Shown here: one piece after another, positions 7,476-16,426 of the stretch
How the letters are laid out: each line of letters begins with the position of its first letter
How positions within the stretch are numbered: position 1 is the stretch's first letter
Assembly: GCA_023228945.1 (NCBI GenBank)
Contig: JALOAI010000007.1
Coordinates: forward strand, 62,001-126,000
Direction: 5' to 3'
DNA from: Pigmentiphaga sp.
GTDB lineage: Bacteria; Pseudomonadota; Gammaproteobacteria; Burkholderiales; Burkholderiaceae_B
DNA length: 64,000 bases
Position numbers and translations under genes: made by a program
The notes under the pieces: model-generated
What the model was told of the DNA's origin: nothing
The model's input: only the letters and a program-made list of their open reading frames with translations
Database searches by the model: none

Positions 7476-9040
7476 ACGGTCTTATCACGATCTACGTACC
7501 GCGCGACGCCGCCGCGCTGGCGGTGGGCGCCGATGCCGTGGCGCGGGCGGTCGAGGCCGAAGCCCGGCAGCGTGGCGATCAGGTCCGCATCGTGCGCAAC
7601 GGCTCCAGGGGCCTGCTTTGGCTGGAGCCGCTGGTTGAAGTCGTCACCGATGCCGGTCGCGTGGCCTATGGCCCGGTGGCGCCCGCCGATGTGCCGGGCC
7701 TGTTCGAGGCCGGCTGGCTGCGGGGCGCGCCGCACGACTTGTGCCATGGTCCCACCGAGCAGATTCCCTATCTGGCGCGGCAGCAGCGGCTCACGTTCGC
7801 CCGGGTGGGCATCATCGATCCGCTCTCGCTGGCCGATTACGCCGCCCACGACGGCTGGCGCGGCCTGCGCCGGGCGCTCGAACTCTCGCCGCAGCAGATC
7901 ATCGACGAGGTCAAGGCCTCGGGCCTGCGTGGCCGCGGCGGCGCCGCCTTTCCCACCGGCATCAAGTGGCAAACGGTGCTGGGCGCCGAGGCCGCGCAAA
8001 AATACATCGTCTGCAACGCCGACGAAGGCGATTCGGGCACCTTCTCCGATCGCATGCTGATGGAGGGCGACCCCTGTGCCCTGATCGAAGGCATGGCCAT
8101 CGCCGGCCTGGCCGTGGGCGCCACGCGCGGCTATATCTATGTGCGCTCCGAGTATCCGCACGCCATCGCCGCCCTGGAAGCCGCCATCATGCTGGCGGAA
8201 CAAGCCGGCTGGCTGGGCGACGACATCCAGGGCAGCGGCCGCGCCTTCCATCTCGAGGTGCGCAAGGGCGCCGGCGCCTACATTTGCGGCGAAGAAACCT
8301 CGCTGCTCGAAAGCCTGGAAGGCAAGCGCGGCCTGGTGCGCTTCAAACCGCCGCTGCCGGCCATCCAGGGCTTGTTCGGCCAGCCTACCGTGGTCAATAA
8401 CGTCATTTCGCTGGCCACCGTACCCACCATCCTCGCCAATGGCGCCAAGGCCTACGCCGATTACGGCATGGGCCGCTCCCTGGGCACGCTGCCCTTCCAA
8501 TTGGCCGGCAACCTGCGCCAGGGCGGCCTGGTCGAACGCGCCTTCGGCCTCACCCTGCGCGAACTGCTGTACGATTTTGGCGGCGGCAGCGCCTCGGGGC
8601 GGCCCTTGCGGGCGGTGCAGGTGGGCGGGCCGCTGGGCGCCTATCTGCCCGAGTCGCAATGGGACATTCCGCTCGACTACGAAGCCTACGCCGGTGTGTC
8701 GGCCATGGTCGGCCATGGCGGCATCGTGGCCTTCGACGACACCGTCGATCTCGCGCACATGGCGCGTTACGCCATGGAGTTCTGTGCCATCGAGTCCTGC
8801 GGCAAGTGCACGCCCTGCCGCATCGGCTCCGTTCGGGGTACCGAGGTGATCGACCGTATCGTGGCCGAACCCGCCACGCGCGAATCGCAGGTGGTGCTGC
8901 TGCGTGATCTTTGCGACACCATGCTGGCCGGCTCGCTGTGCGCCCTGGGCGGCATGGCGCCGTATCCGGTGCTGTCCGCGCTCAACCATTTTCCCGAAGA
9001 CTTCGGGCTGGCGCCGGTCCCCGCGGCCGCCGCCGACTGA
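7472..9040 (+). CDS. fdsB: NAD-dependent formate dehydrogenase, beta subunit (NuoF-like diaphorase)
   Basis: The diaphorase subunit, which binds FMN and NAD and passes formate electrons to NAD+. At 522 residues it joins an N-terminal thioredoxin-like domain (about 1-130) to a NuoF module: GLRGRGGAAFPTGIKW for FMN/NAD binding, NADEGDSGTFSDRM, GAGAYICGEETSLLESLEG, and the [4Fe-4S] motif ESCGKCTPCRIGS with the more distal cysteine in CALGG. It starts at the ATG overlapping the fdsG stop and is followed 13 bp later by fdsA. Confidence 0.96.
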   Translation: MNGLITIYVPRDAAALAVGADAVARAVEAEARQRGDQVRIVRNGSRGLLWLEPLVEVVTDAGRVAYGPVAPADVPGLFEAGWLRGAPHDLCHGPTEQIPYLARQQRLTFARVGIIDPLSLADYAAHDGWRGLRRALELSPQQIIDEVKASGLRGRGGAAFPTGIKWQTVLGAEAAQKYIVCNADEGDSGTFSDRMLMEGDPCALIEGMAIAGLAVGATRGYIYVRSEYPHAIAALEAAIMLAEQAGWLGDDIQGSGRAFHLEVRKGAGAYICGEETSLLESLEGKRGLVRFKPPLPAIQGLFGQPTVVNNVISLATVPTILANGAKAYADYGMGRSLGTLPFQLAGNLRQGGLVERAFGLTLRELLYDFGGGSASGRPLRAVQVGGPLGAYLPESQWDIPLDYEAYAGVSAMVGHGGIVAFDDTVDLAHMARYAMEFCAIESCGKCTPCRIGSVRGTEVIDRIVAEPATRESQVVLLRDLCDTMLAGSLCALGGMAPYPVLSALNHFPEDFGLAPVPAAAAD

Positions 9041-9053
9041 TCAGGAGATCGCC

Positions 9054-11912
9054 ATGCTCGAAACCGTTCTCATCCGCGATCGCGATTTCGGCACGCCCGA
9101 GCGCGTCGCCGAGCAGCAAGTCACGCTCACCGTCGATGGCCAGTTGGTGCAAGTCGCCGAGGGCACCTCGGTGATGCGCGCCGCGGCCATCGCCGGCATC
9201 AACATTCCCAAGCTCTGCGCCACCGATAGCCTGGAAGCCTTCGGCTCCTGCCGTTTGTGCCTGGTGCACATCGAGGGCCGGCGCGGTTTTCCCGCTTCCT
9301 GCACCACCCCGGTGGAAGAAGGCATGGTGGTGACCACCGAAAACACCCGCCTGCACGAGCTGCGCCGCAACGTGATGGAGCTGTATATCTCCGATCACCC
9401 GCTCGATTGCCTCACCTGCCCGGCCAACGGCAACTGCGAGCTGCAAGACATGGCCGGCCAGGTGGGCCTGCGCGCCGTGCGCTACGGTTATGCTGGCGCC
9501 AATCACCTCGACGAAAAAGCCGACGAGTCCAACCCTTATTTCACCTACGATCCCGCCAAGTGCATCGTCTGCAGCCGCTGCGTGCGCGCCTGCGAAGAAA
9601 CCCAGGGCACCTTCGCGCTTACCATCAGCGGCCGGGGCTTCGATTCGCGCGTCAGCGCTAGCCAGAGCGAGAGTTTCCTCGATAGCGAGTGCGTGTCGTG
9701 CGGCGCCTGCGTGCAGGCCTGTCCCACGTCCACCTTGCAGGAAAAATCCATCATTTTCATGGGCCAGCCGGAGCACGCGGTGATCACCACCTGCGCCTAT
9801 TGCGGTGTGGGCTGCGGCTTCAAGGCCGAAATGAAGGGCCAGCAAGTGGTGCGCATGACGCCCTGGAAAGACGGCCAGGCCAACCGCGGCCACGCCTGCG
9901 TCAAGGGCCGCTTCGCCTGGGGCTATGCCACCCACCCCGACCGCATCACCAAGCCGATGATCCGCAAGCGCATCACCGACCCCTGGCAAGAGGTGTCATG
10001 GGAAGAGGCGCTGTCGTACGCCGCCAGCGAGTTCCGCCGCATCCAGCAGCAGTACGGCCGCGATTCGGTGGGCGGCATCACGTCGTCGCGCTGCACCAAC
10101 GAAGAAACCTGGCTGGTACAGAAGCTCGTGCGTGCCGCCTTCGGCACCAACAATGTCGACACCTGCGCACGGGTCTGCCACTCGCCCACCGGCTACGGGC
10201 TCAAGCAGACGCTGGGCGAGTCCGCCGGCACGCAAACCTTCGATTCGGTCATGCACACCGACGTGGTGATGATCATCGGCGCCAACCCGGCCGCCGCCCA
10301 CCCGGTGTTCGCCTCGCGGCTCAAGCGCCGCTTGCGCGAAGGCGCCCGTCTGATTGTGGTCGACCCGCGCCAAACCGAGCTGGTCGACGGCCCGCACGTC
10401 AAGGCCGACTTCCATCTGCAATTGCGCCCTGGCACCAACGTCGCCCTGCTCAATGCCCTGACCCACGTCATTCTCTCGGAAGGGTTGGCCGATCGCGAGT
10501 TCATCGCCGAGCGCTGCGAGATGCCGGCCTTCGACGACTGGGCCGAGTTCATCCTGCGCCCCGATCATTCGCCCGAGGCCACCGAGGCGATCACCGGCGT
10601 GCCGGCCGCCGACGTGCGCGCCGCCGCGCGGCTATACGCCACCGGCGGCAACGCGTCTATCTACTATGGCTTGGGCGTCACCGAGCACAGCCAGGGTTCC
10701 ACCGCCGTGATGGCGATCGCCAACCTGGCCATGGCCACCGGCAACGTCGGCCGTGAAGGCGTGGGCGTCAACCCCCTGCGCGGCCAGAACAATGTGCAGG
10801 GTTCCTGCGATATGGGCTCCTTCCCGCACGAGCTCCCGGGTTATCGCCACGTGTCGGACAACGCCGTGCGCGCGTCTTTCGAGGCCGATTGGGGCGTCAC
10901 GTTGCAAGCCGAGCCGGGCCTGCGCATCCCCAATATGTTCGACGCCGCGCTCAGCGGCAGCTTCATGGGCTTGTACTGCCAGGGCGAAGACATCGTGCAG
11001 TCCGATCCCAATACGCAGCACGTGACGGCGGCGCTGTCGTCGATGGAATGTATCGTGGTTCAGGATATTTTCCTCAACGAAACCGCCAAGTACGCCCATG
11101 TGTTCCTGCCGGGTTCGTCCTTCCTCGAAAAAGACGGTACATTCACCAACGCCGAGCGTCGCATCTCGCGGGTGCGCAAGGTGATGGAACCGCTGGGCGG
11201 CATGGCCGACTGGGAGGTCACGGTGGCGCTGGCAGAGGCGCTGGGCTATCCCATGCACTACGACCATCCCGGCCAGATCATGGACGAGATCGCCCGCCTC
11301 ACCCCCACTTTCTCGGGCGTGAGCTACGACAAGATCGATCGCCTGGGCAGCGTGCAATGGCCTTGCAACGATGAGGCTCCCGACGGCACGCCCACCATGC
11401 ACGTCGACAGTTTCGTACGCGGCCAGGGCCGCTTCATCATCACGGAGTATGTGGCCACCGACGAGCGCGCCAACAGCCGCTTTCCGCTGTTGCTCACCAC
11501 CGGCCGCATCCTGTCGCAATACAACGTCGGCGCGCAAACCCGGCGCACGGCCAATGTCATGTGGCATGGCGAGGATCTGCTCGAGATCCATCCGCAGGAT
11601 GCCGAGGACCGCGGCATTGGCGAGGGTGATTGGGTGGGCATTCGCAGCCGCGCCGGCGAAACCGTGCTGCGCGCGCAGATCACCGACCGGGTGGCGCCGG
11701 GCGTGGTGTATACCACCTTCCATTTTCCCGAATCGGGAGCCAACGTGGTGACGACCGAGAATTCCGATTGGGCCACCAATTGCCCGGAATACAAGGTGAC
11801 GGCGGTGGAGGTGATGCGTGTTACCCAGCCCTCGGAATGGCAGCAGCGTTGGTCGAAGTTTTCGGTCAAGCAGGATCGTCTGCTGCGCGAACGCATGCGT
11901 GCCGAAAGCTGA
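9054..11912 (+). CDS. fdsA: NAD-dependent formate dehydrogenase, catalytic alpha subunit (Mo-bis-MGD)
   Basis: Catalytic subunit, 952 residues, oxidising formate to CO2 at a molybdenum bis-MGD centre. In order: a plant-type [2Fe-2S] domain (CRLCLVHIEG, then SCTTPV), a His-Cys cluster (HPLDCLTCPANGNC), two ferredoxin-type clusters (CIVCSRCVRAC and CVSCGACVQACP), the proximal cluster CAYCGVGC, and the molybdopterin oxidoreductase domain. The molybdenum ligand is a cysteine in ARVCHSPTGYG, so this is a non-selenium enzyme. The C-terminal dinucleotide-binding domain includes TGRILSQYN. AGGAG precedes the ATG at 9054. Moco for it is made by the adjacent moa/moe/mob genes. Confidence 0.97.
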   Translation: MLETVLIRDRDFGTPERVAEQQVTLTVDGQLVQVAEGTSVMRAAAIAGINIPKLCATDSLEAFGSCRLCLVHIEGRRGFPASCTTPVEEGMVVTTENTRLHELRRNVMELYISDHPLDCLTCPANGNCELQDMAGQVGLRAVRYGYAGANHLDEKADESNPYFTYDPAKCIVCSRCVRACEETQGTFALTISGRGFDSRVSASQSESFLDSECVSCGACVQACPTSTLQEKSIIFMGQPEHAVITTCAYCGVGCGFKAEMKGQQVVRMTPWKDGQANRGHACVKGRFAWGYATHPDRITKPMIRKRITDPWQEVSWEEALSYAASEFRRIQQQYGRDSVGGITSSRCTNEETWLVQKLVRAAFGTNNVDTCARVCHSPTGYGLKQTLGESAGTQTFDSVMHTDVVMIIGANPAAAHPVFASRLKRRLREGARLIVVDPRQTELVDGPHVKADFHLQLRPGTNVALLNALTHVILSEGLADREFIAERCEMPAFDDWAEFILRPDHSPEATEAITGVPAADVRAAARLYATGGNASIYYGLGVTEHSQGSTAVMAIANLAMATGNVGREGVGVNPLRGQNNVQGSCDMGSFPHELPGYRHVSDNAVRASFEADWGVTLQAEPGLRIPNMFDAALSGSFMGLYCQGEDIVQSDPNTQHVTAALSSMECIVVQDIFLNETAKYAHVFLPGSSFLEKDGTFTNAERRISRVRKVMEPLGGMADWEVTVALAEALGYPMHYDHPGQIMDEIARLTPTFSGVSYDKIDRLGSVQWPCNDEAPDGTPTMHVDSFVRGQGRFIITEYVATDERANSRFPLLLTTGRILSQYNVGAQTRRTANVMWHGEDLLEIHPQDAEDRGIGEGDWVGIRSRAGETVLRAQITDRVAPGVVYTTFHFPESGANVVTTENSDWATNCPEYKVTAVEVMRVTQPSEWQQRWSKFSVKQDRLLRERMRAES

Positions 11913-11922
11913 GGTGGCATCC

Positions 11923-12180
11923 ATGGACATCGTACAACTCACCCGCATGGCCAACCAGATCGGCGCTTTCTTCGCCGCCATGCCCGATCGCGAGCAGGCG
12001 ATCGACGACATCGCCAATCATTTGCAGAAGTTCTGGGAGCCGCGCATGCGGCGCGCCTTGCTGGCGTTTCTCGACCTGCATCCCGATGGCCGGGGCGATG
12101 GCGCCACGCTCGACGCGATCGTGCTCCAGGCCGTTCAGCGGCATCGCCAGGCGCTTACGCCGGCGGCGCCGGCCGCCTGA
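11923..12180 (+). CDS. fdsD: Formate dehydrogenase delta subunit FdsD
   Basis: A small 85-residue protein starting MDIVQLTRMANQIG, with FWEPRMRRAL in its second half. This matches FdsD, the accessory/delta subunit of the cytoplasmic NAD-linked formate dehydrogenase. Its exact role is unclear; it is needed for an active complex in related bacteria. It lies 10 bp after fdsA and 8 bp before fdhD, clearly in the same operon. Confidence 0.9.
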   Translation: MDIVQLTRMANQIGAFFAAMPDREQAIDDIANHLQKFWEPRMRRALLAFLDLHPDGRGDGATLDAIVLQAVQRHRQALTPAAPAA

Positions 12181-12188
12181 CGCGGCTG

Positions 12189-13031
12189 GTGCCAACCGGC
12201 CCCGATCGCGCGCCCGCCATGGCCAGCGATGCCAACGGTTCCGCCGTCACCGCCGAGGTTCGGCGCTGGCGGGCCGGCGGCTGGCAGCCGGCGATCGACG
12301 ACCGCATTGCCAACGAAACGCCGGTCGCGCTCGAGTTCAACGGTATCGCCTACGCCACCATGTTGGCGACGCCGGCTGATCTCGAGGATTTCGCTCGCGG
12401 TTTTGCCCTGACAGAGGGATTGGTCGAGAGGCCGTCCGAGATCTACGGGGTGGACGCCAGAGACACCCCCGAGGGCATTGTGGTCGAGGTCGAGATCGCC
12501 ACCGCCCGCGCGGTGGCGCTGCGCGAGCGCCGGCGGGCGATGGCTGGCCGCACCGGCTGCGGGCTGTGCGGCGTGGAATCCCTGCCCCAGGTGATGCGGC
12601 CGGTGGCCGCGGTGGCTGATCCGCCGCAGGTGGCTTTGGCGGCTGTGTTCGCCGCGCAGGCGGCGATGGCCGAGCGTCAATCCTTGCATCGCCAGACGGG
12701 GGCGACGCATGCCGCGGGATTGGCCACGCTTGCGGGCGAGCTGTTGTGCGTGCGCGAGGACGTCGGCCGCCATAATGCCCTCGACAAACTCATAGGCGCG
12801 ACGGCGGGCCGGGTGGAGCCCGGTTTGGTGGTGGTGTCCAGCCGCGCGAGTTTCGAGATGGTGCAGAAGACACTGGCGGCGGGGCACGTGTTGCTGGCGG
12901 CGGTGTCGGCGCCTACGAGTCTGGCCTGCCGGATGGCGGCGCAGCATCGCTTGATACTGCTGGGGTTCGTGAGGGGTGAGTCGGCTACGGTTTACGCGGG
13001 GGCTGAGCGGTTGTTGCCGGCGGTGGGGTAA
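12189..13031 (+). CDS. fdhD: Formate dehydrogenase accessory sulfurtransferase FdhD (FdsC)
   Basis: FdhD passes sulfur from a cysteine desulfurase to the bis-MGD cofactor before insertion into formate dehydrogenase. The product shows the catalytic CxxC in TGCGLCGVESL, the FARGFALTEG segment near residue 70, ATHAAGLA, and EDVGRHNALDKLIG followed by SSRASFEMVQK. The longest frame starts at a GTG (12189, 280 residues); the ATG at 12219 gives 270 residues and is equally plausible, as neither has a clear ribosome-binding site. In the well-known Cupriavidus operon the order is G-B-A-C-D; here fdsD comes before this gene. Confidence 0.93.
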   Translation: MPTGPDRAPAMASDANGSAVTAEVRRWRAGGWQPAIDDRIANETPVALEFNGIAYATMLATPADLEDFARGFALTEGLVERPSEIYGVDARDTPEGIVVEVEIATARAVALRERRRAMAGRTGCGLCGVESLPQVMRPVAAVADPPQVALAAVFAAQAAMAERQSLHRQTGATHAAGLATLAGELLCVREDVGRHNALDKLIGATAGRVEPGLVVVSSRASFEMVQKTLAAGHVLLAAVSAPTSLACRMAAQHRLILLGFVRGESATVYAGAERLLPAVG

Positions 13032-13538
13032 GAGGTTCCACCCGGAAGGGCAGCGTAGCGGTTCGCTCTTTCGAGGATGAAAGGTCGGGGGTCTTGAGGC
13101 GCCGCGGGGCCGCCGCCTCGGAGGCTTGGGCAGTCGAGCGGTTTGGCCGCCGCGCGGCCAAACTCCCCGCGTCACGTGCCGTCGGGCGGGCGGCGGGCAA
13201 ACTCGCCCCGGCCCTGCGGGCCGGAGCTCAAACAGTGCCCGCCGACTGCCCCCGCCCGTCGACCCGGGCCACGGCGCTCTCCAATGTCCCAAGCCTCCGA
13301 GGCGGCGGCCCCGCGGCTCGCAGTTTCGTGCGTTGGGGGGCTCTCATGGCCGTGTGTCACGCAAAGTCGGGTTTCACAGCGGCTTACGGCTCTAAGTCGG
13401 GCGAAGGACGGGGCGGCGGCGAAGCCCGGATCGCCTGGTCGAGTTTGCCTCGCAGGCTTGGTGTCGGTGAGGGTCGACCCCGCTGCCCCAAGCCAGTTCG
13501 TTCGTTCGGGAAAGTAAAGCCGGCTCTCCAGCGTGTGG
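13032..13538. other. 507-bp gene-free stretch between fdhD and pqiC
   Basis: The convergent genes fdhD (plus) and pqiC (minus) are separated by an unusually long gap. Open frames here look like low-complexity shadows with no recognisable product. The left two thirds hold the nested inverted repeats listed separately. The right part (about 13380-13538) contains no obvious hairpin with a T-run. I see no canonical terminator for fdhD. Confidence 0.6.
13101..13317. repeat. Perfect 30-bp inverted repeat enclosing further hairpins
   Basis: Positions 13101-13130 and 13288-13317 are exact reverse complements over all 30 bases (checked base by base), with a 157-bp interior. Inside lies a 10-bp stem with a 3-base loop (13141-13163, GTTTGGCCGC arms) and a 7-bp stem (CCGGCCC/GGGCCGG, about 13217-13233). 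A looser inverted pair of GC-rich blocks spans 13181-13260. The whole could fold into a cruciform or large RNA structure. Such terminal inverted repeats could mark a small non-autonomous mobile element, but no flanking duplication was seen. No coding content is recognised. Confidence 0.85.
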
Positions 13539-14264
13539 TTACTGCGCCTGGGGGCTTGCCGCCGCTTGCGGCGGCGCTTCGCGGCGGCAGTCGGGGCTCG
13601 GCTCGCCCGCCAGCACGCCGGCGATCTGTTTGGCCAGGCCGTCCAGCGATTGGCGTTGGGCGTCGACCAGGGCCGGCAGGCCGGGGCCGGCGGTGGCGGT
13701 GCGGAACTGCCCGTGGCATAACCAGGCGGCGGCGCTGGGATCGTCCAGTCGCCGCGCGCGCCACAAGGCCTCCAGCGTGGCCGGGCCGCCCACCGGGAGA
13801 TCGAAGGTTTGCACTTGCACCTGGAGGCGCCATAACGGACCCGCTCGGGTGCCGCCCAAGGCCGTGACGTCGGTAATGCCGGCGCGCGCGGACAAGGCGG
13901 TCGACAGGCCGGATCGGATCTCGTCGCTCAGGGCGGCCGCCCAGCGGGCGTTGTAGTCCGGCGTCAGCTCGAGCGGCGCGGTGCGCAGCATCAACTGCGG
14001 CTGGTCTACCTGTTGCGGCACCGTGACCGGCGTGAACTCCACGGAGAGGGCGGAGGGCCGCGCCGGCGCTGTGGCGACTGTGCCGGGGGTCAGCGTGAAG
14101 TACTGGGCCGGCGGGCTGCCCGCGCAGCCGGCCAGCAAGAGGGCGATGGCGGGGACGATGGCGGCGCGGCGGGTCGGGAGCGGCCCGCCGTGTGGTCGGC
14201 TGGCGACGGTTGAGGCCCTTGCGGGGGCCAGAGAAGGTAATGGGCGCTCGGGTGGTCGTTTCAT
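13539..14264 (-). CDS. pqiC: PqiC-type outer-membrane lipoprotein (ABC-type transport auxiliary)
   Basis: A 241-residue lipoprotein: a Lys/Arg-containing N-terminus, a hydrophobic stretch and the lipobox LLLAGC around residue 43. The body resembles the ABC-transport auxiliary/PqiC family, with PAQYFTLTPG shortly after the lipid-anchored cysteine. PqiC sits in the outer membrane and forms the exit of the PqiAB lipid-transport tunnel. The ATG at 14264 gives a rather long n-region. Normally pqiC follows pqiB directly; here it is 4.77 kb from the pqiB stop, separated by an oppositely oriented oxidase cassette, so it must use its own promoter or rely on read-through. Confidence 0.82.
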   Translation of the reverse strand: MKRPPERPLPSLAPARASTVASRPHGGPLPTRRAAIVPAIALLLAGCAGSPPAQYFTLTPGTVATAPARPSALSVEFTPVTVPQQVDQPQLMLRTAPLELTPDYNARWAAALSDEIRSGLSTALSARAGITDVTALGGTRAGPLWRLQVQVQTFDLPVGGPATLEALWRARRLDDPSAAAWLCHGQFRTATAGPGLPALVDAQRQSLDGLAKQIAGVLAGEPSPDCRREAPPQAAASPQAQ

Positions 14265-14750
14265 GGCTGTGGCTTGGGCGCGCCCGGCGTAGCCTGGGCC
14301 AAGACAACGCCGTCGCGGAAATGAGTTGCGGGATAGCTCAATCAAGCCTGGGCCGCCAACCCTGCGCACGCTTCAGGCAAAGGGTCGGGCAGAGCGTTAA
14401 AGGCATCAGGCATCGCGTTCAATGTTACGACATTCGGCTCAGGAGTCGGGGGCTTGGTGCCAGTTATCCGATTCCCATGCGGGAGGGCGGGTTCGCGGCG
14501 GCCCACGCCCAGGGCCGCGCCGACGCTGACACCAAACTTAAATCCATGTTTTGGGTGGGCTTATTGCATACCGAATCTCTTTAAAGATGCATAATAAATA
14601 CCAGTTATTGGCCTTCGACGGCTAGTCGGAGCGCGCCGCTCGCCAAGGCGGTATCGCACCACTGGGTTCAAGCCGTTGCCCGCCCGGTCCGCTTCGTCCG
14701 GTGCGTGCAGTGCCGGGCCACCTCCGTTCCACCGTTTGGCAAAAACTGCT
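14265..14750. other. 486-bp divergent intergenic region, pqiC / oxidase cassette
   Basis: This gap separates pqiC (minus) from the oxidase subunit I gene (plus) and must contain the cassette promoter. It is locally AT-rich at about 14530-14610, in contrast to its surroundings, and holds the inverted repeat described separately. I did not find an FNR-type TTGAT-N4-ATCAA box, which is what usually controls cbb3 genes. No credible gene is seen. Confidence 0.5.
14561..14597. promoter_or_regulatory. Imperfect AT-rich inverted repeat upstream of the oxidase genes
   Basis: TTATTGCAT (14561-14569) is mirrored by ATGCATAATAA (14587-14597), with a TA-inserted right arm and a 17-bp spacer. It lies in the only AT-rich patch of the gap, about 155 bp ahead of the subunit I ATG. 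It could be an operator or part of a promoter; no known regulator motif is matched. Confidence 0.35.
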
Positions 14751-16424
14751 ATGAACACCATCACGGTCCTGCTCCTGACCTTCATCCTGTCCGTCACCGG
14801 CCTGGCGATCTTCATCTGGTCATTGCGACGCAATCTGTTCGGCGACAATCCCGAGGCGGCCGGCGTCATTTTCTCCACGGGTGAAATCGGCCACGTCGAA
14901 GACCCCTCGGCCACACCTGAGCAGCGCGCGGGTTTGCAAAAGGTGATGGCCGAGGGCGGCAAGGCGGTGATCGCCCCCGCTTTGGCCAACAGGCTCAGGC
15001 AGGAGCTGGCCGACCGGATCGCCGCCGATCAGTCCACCGCCTATGTGTGTTTCGTGTTTCTGGCCTGCGCCATCGTCTGGCTGATATTCGCCTCGGTGTT
15101 CGGCCTCATCAGTTCGATCAAGCTGCACAACCCCGAATTCCTCACGCAATATGCATGGCTGACCTTCGGCCGCACGCGTACCCTGCACCTCAATATGGTG
15201 GCCTACGGATGGTGCCCCATGGCCGCCTTCGGCATCGCCATCTGGATGCTGCCGCGGCTGCTCAAGACCCATCTTTACGGCGGCCGCTTCGCCTTGCTGG
15301 GCTGCATGCTCTGGAATGCCGGCCTGATCGCCGGCCTGGGCAGTATCGCGGTGGGCATCAACGACGGCCTCGAATGGCTGGAGATTCCCTGGCAGATCAG
15401 CATCCTGCTGGTGGCAGGCGGCGCCCTCATCGCATTGCCGCTGGTGTTCACCTTGGTCAATCGCAAGGTCGACCACCTGTATGTATCCATCTGGTACATG
15501 GGGGCGGCGCTTTTCTGGTTTCCCGTGCTGTATCTGGTGGGCAAGCTGCCCGCCGTGCATTTCGGGGTGGAGCAGGCCACCATGAACTGGTGGTTCGGCC
15601 ATAACGTGCTGGGGCTTTACTACACGCCCATTGCGCTGGCTTCGGTGTATTACTTTCTGCCGAAGATCATCGGCCGGCCCATACAGTCGTACAACTTGTC
15701 CCTGATCGGATTCTGGGCCCTGGCTTTTTTCTATGGCCAGGTGGGCGGCCACCACCTGGTTGGCGGCCCCGTGCCGCACTGGCTGATTACCTTATCCATC
15801 GTGCAATCGATGATGATGATCATCCCGGTGCTGGCCTTCTCGGTCAATATGCACCTGACCATGCGCGGCCACTTCAAGACCGCCTACTATTCGCCGACGC
15901 TGCGCTTTATCCTGCTGGGCGGCATGATGTACACCGTCAGCTCCGTCGAAGGCTCGTTCGAGGCGCTGCGCAGCGTCAGCACGGTGGCGCACTTCACCCA
16001 CTTCACCGTCGCGCATGCGCACATCGGCCTGTACGCCTTCTTTTCCATCGTCATGTTCGGCGCCATCTACTTCGTCATGCCGCGCATCATGAACTGGGAG
16101 TGGCCGCACCCCAGGCTCATCATCCTTCATTTCTGGCTGGTCGTCAGCGGCATCGGCATCTACGCGATAAGCCTGAGCATCGGCGGATGGCTGCAAGGCC
16201 TGCACATGCTCGACGCCGCCAAACCGTTCATGGAGTCCGTGTTCGTCACCATCCCCTACCTCCAGGCTCGCACCCTGGGAGGCACTCTCATGACCCTGGG
16301 TCACCTGGTGTTTGCGCTGCACTTCACCCAGATGGCGCTGCGTTATGGCCGTCACCGCATTGGGCCGGCGCTGCTGCATGAGCGCAAAGGCCAGCCCGAG
16401 CTCCCGGCAATCGCAGGGGCCTGA
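14751..16424 (+). CDS. cbb3-like haem-copper oxidase, catalytic subunit I (CcoN-like)
   Basis: A 557-residue polytopic membrane protein of the haem-copper oxidase superfamily, C (cbb3) branch. Candidate haem and copper ligands: low-spin haem His in RTLHLNMVAYGW, Cu-B histidines in WWFGHN and GGHHL, and the histidine cluster HFTHFTVAHAHIG. A tyrosine in AFFYGQVGGHHL sits where the CcoN helix VII cross-linked tyrosine is expected, favouring an oxidase over a nitric oxide reductase. Unlike ordinary CcoN it has an extra N-terminal part: one membrane helix followed by about 70 polar residues before the second helix. The ATG at 14751 is used because the hydrophobic helix starts there; no strong ribosome-binding site is seen. 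Confidence 0.87.
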   Translation: MNTITVLLLTFILSVTGLAIFIWSLRRNLFGDNPEAAGVIFSTGEIGHVEDPSATPEQRAGLQKVMAEGGKAVIAPALANRLRQELADRIAADQSTAYVCFVFLACAIVWLIFASVFGLISSIKLHNPEFLTQYAWLTFGRTRTLHLNMVAYGWCPMAAFGIAIWMLPRLLKTHLYGGRFALLGCMLWNAGLIAGLGSIAVGINDGLEWLEIPWQISILLVAGGALIALPLVFTLVNRKVDHLYVSIWYMGAALFWFPVLYLVGKLPAVHFGVEQATMNWWFGHNVLGLYYTPIALASVYYFLPKIIGRPIQSYNLSLIGFWALAFFYGQVGGHHLVGGPVPHWLITLSIVQSMMMIIPVLAFSVNMHLTMRGHFKTAYYSPTLRFILLGGMMYTVSSVEGSFEALRSVSTVAHFTHFTVAHAHIGLYAFFSIVMFGAIYFVMPRIMNWEWPHPRLIILHFWLVVSGIGIYAISLSIGGWLQGLHMLDAAKPFMESVFVTIPYLQARTLGGTLMTLGHLVFALHFTQMALRYGRHRIGPALLHERKGQPELPAIAGA

Positions 16425-16426
16425 TC

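Noticed and set aside
9054..11912. A possible selenocysteine (in-frame TGA) in the formate dehydrogenase alpha subunit
   Set aside because: The frame is free of stops and the molybdenum ligand position is a cysteine.
14751..16424. Subunit I as a nitric oxide reductase (NorB)
   Set aside because: The helix VII tyrosine position is kept, a CcoO-like subunit and SCO chaperone adjoin, and NorC is absent; an oxidase fits better, though activity was not tested.
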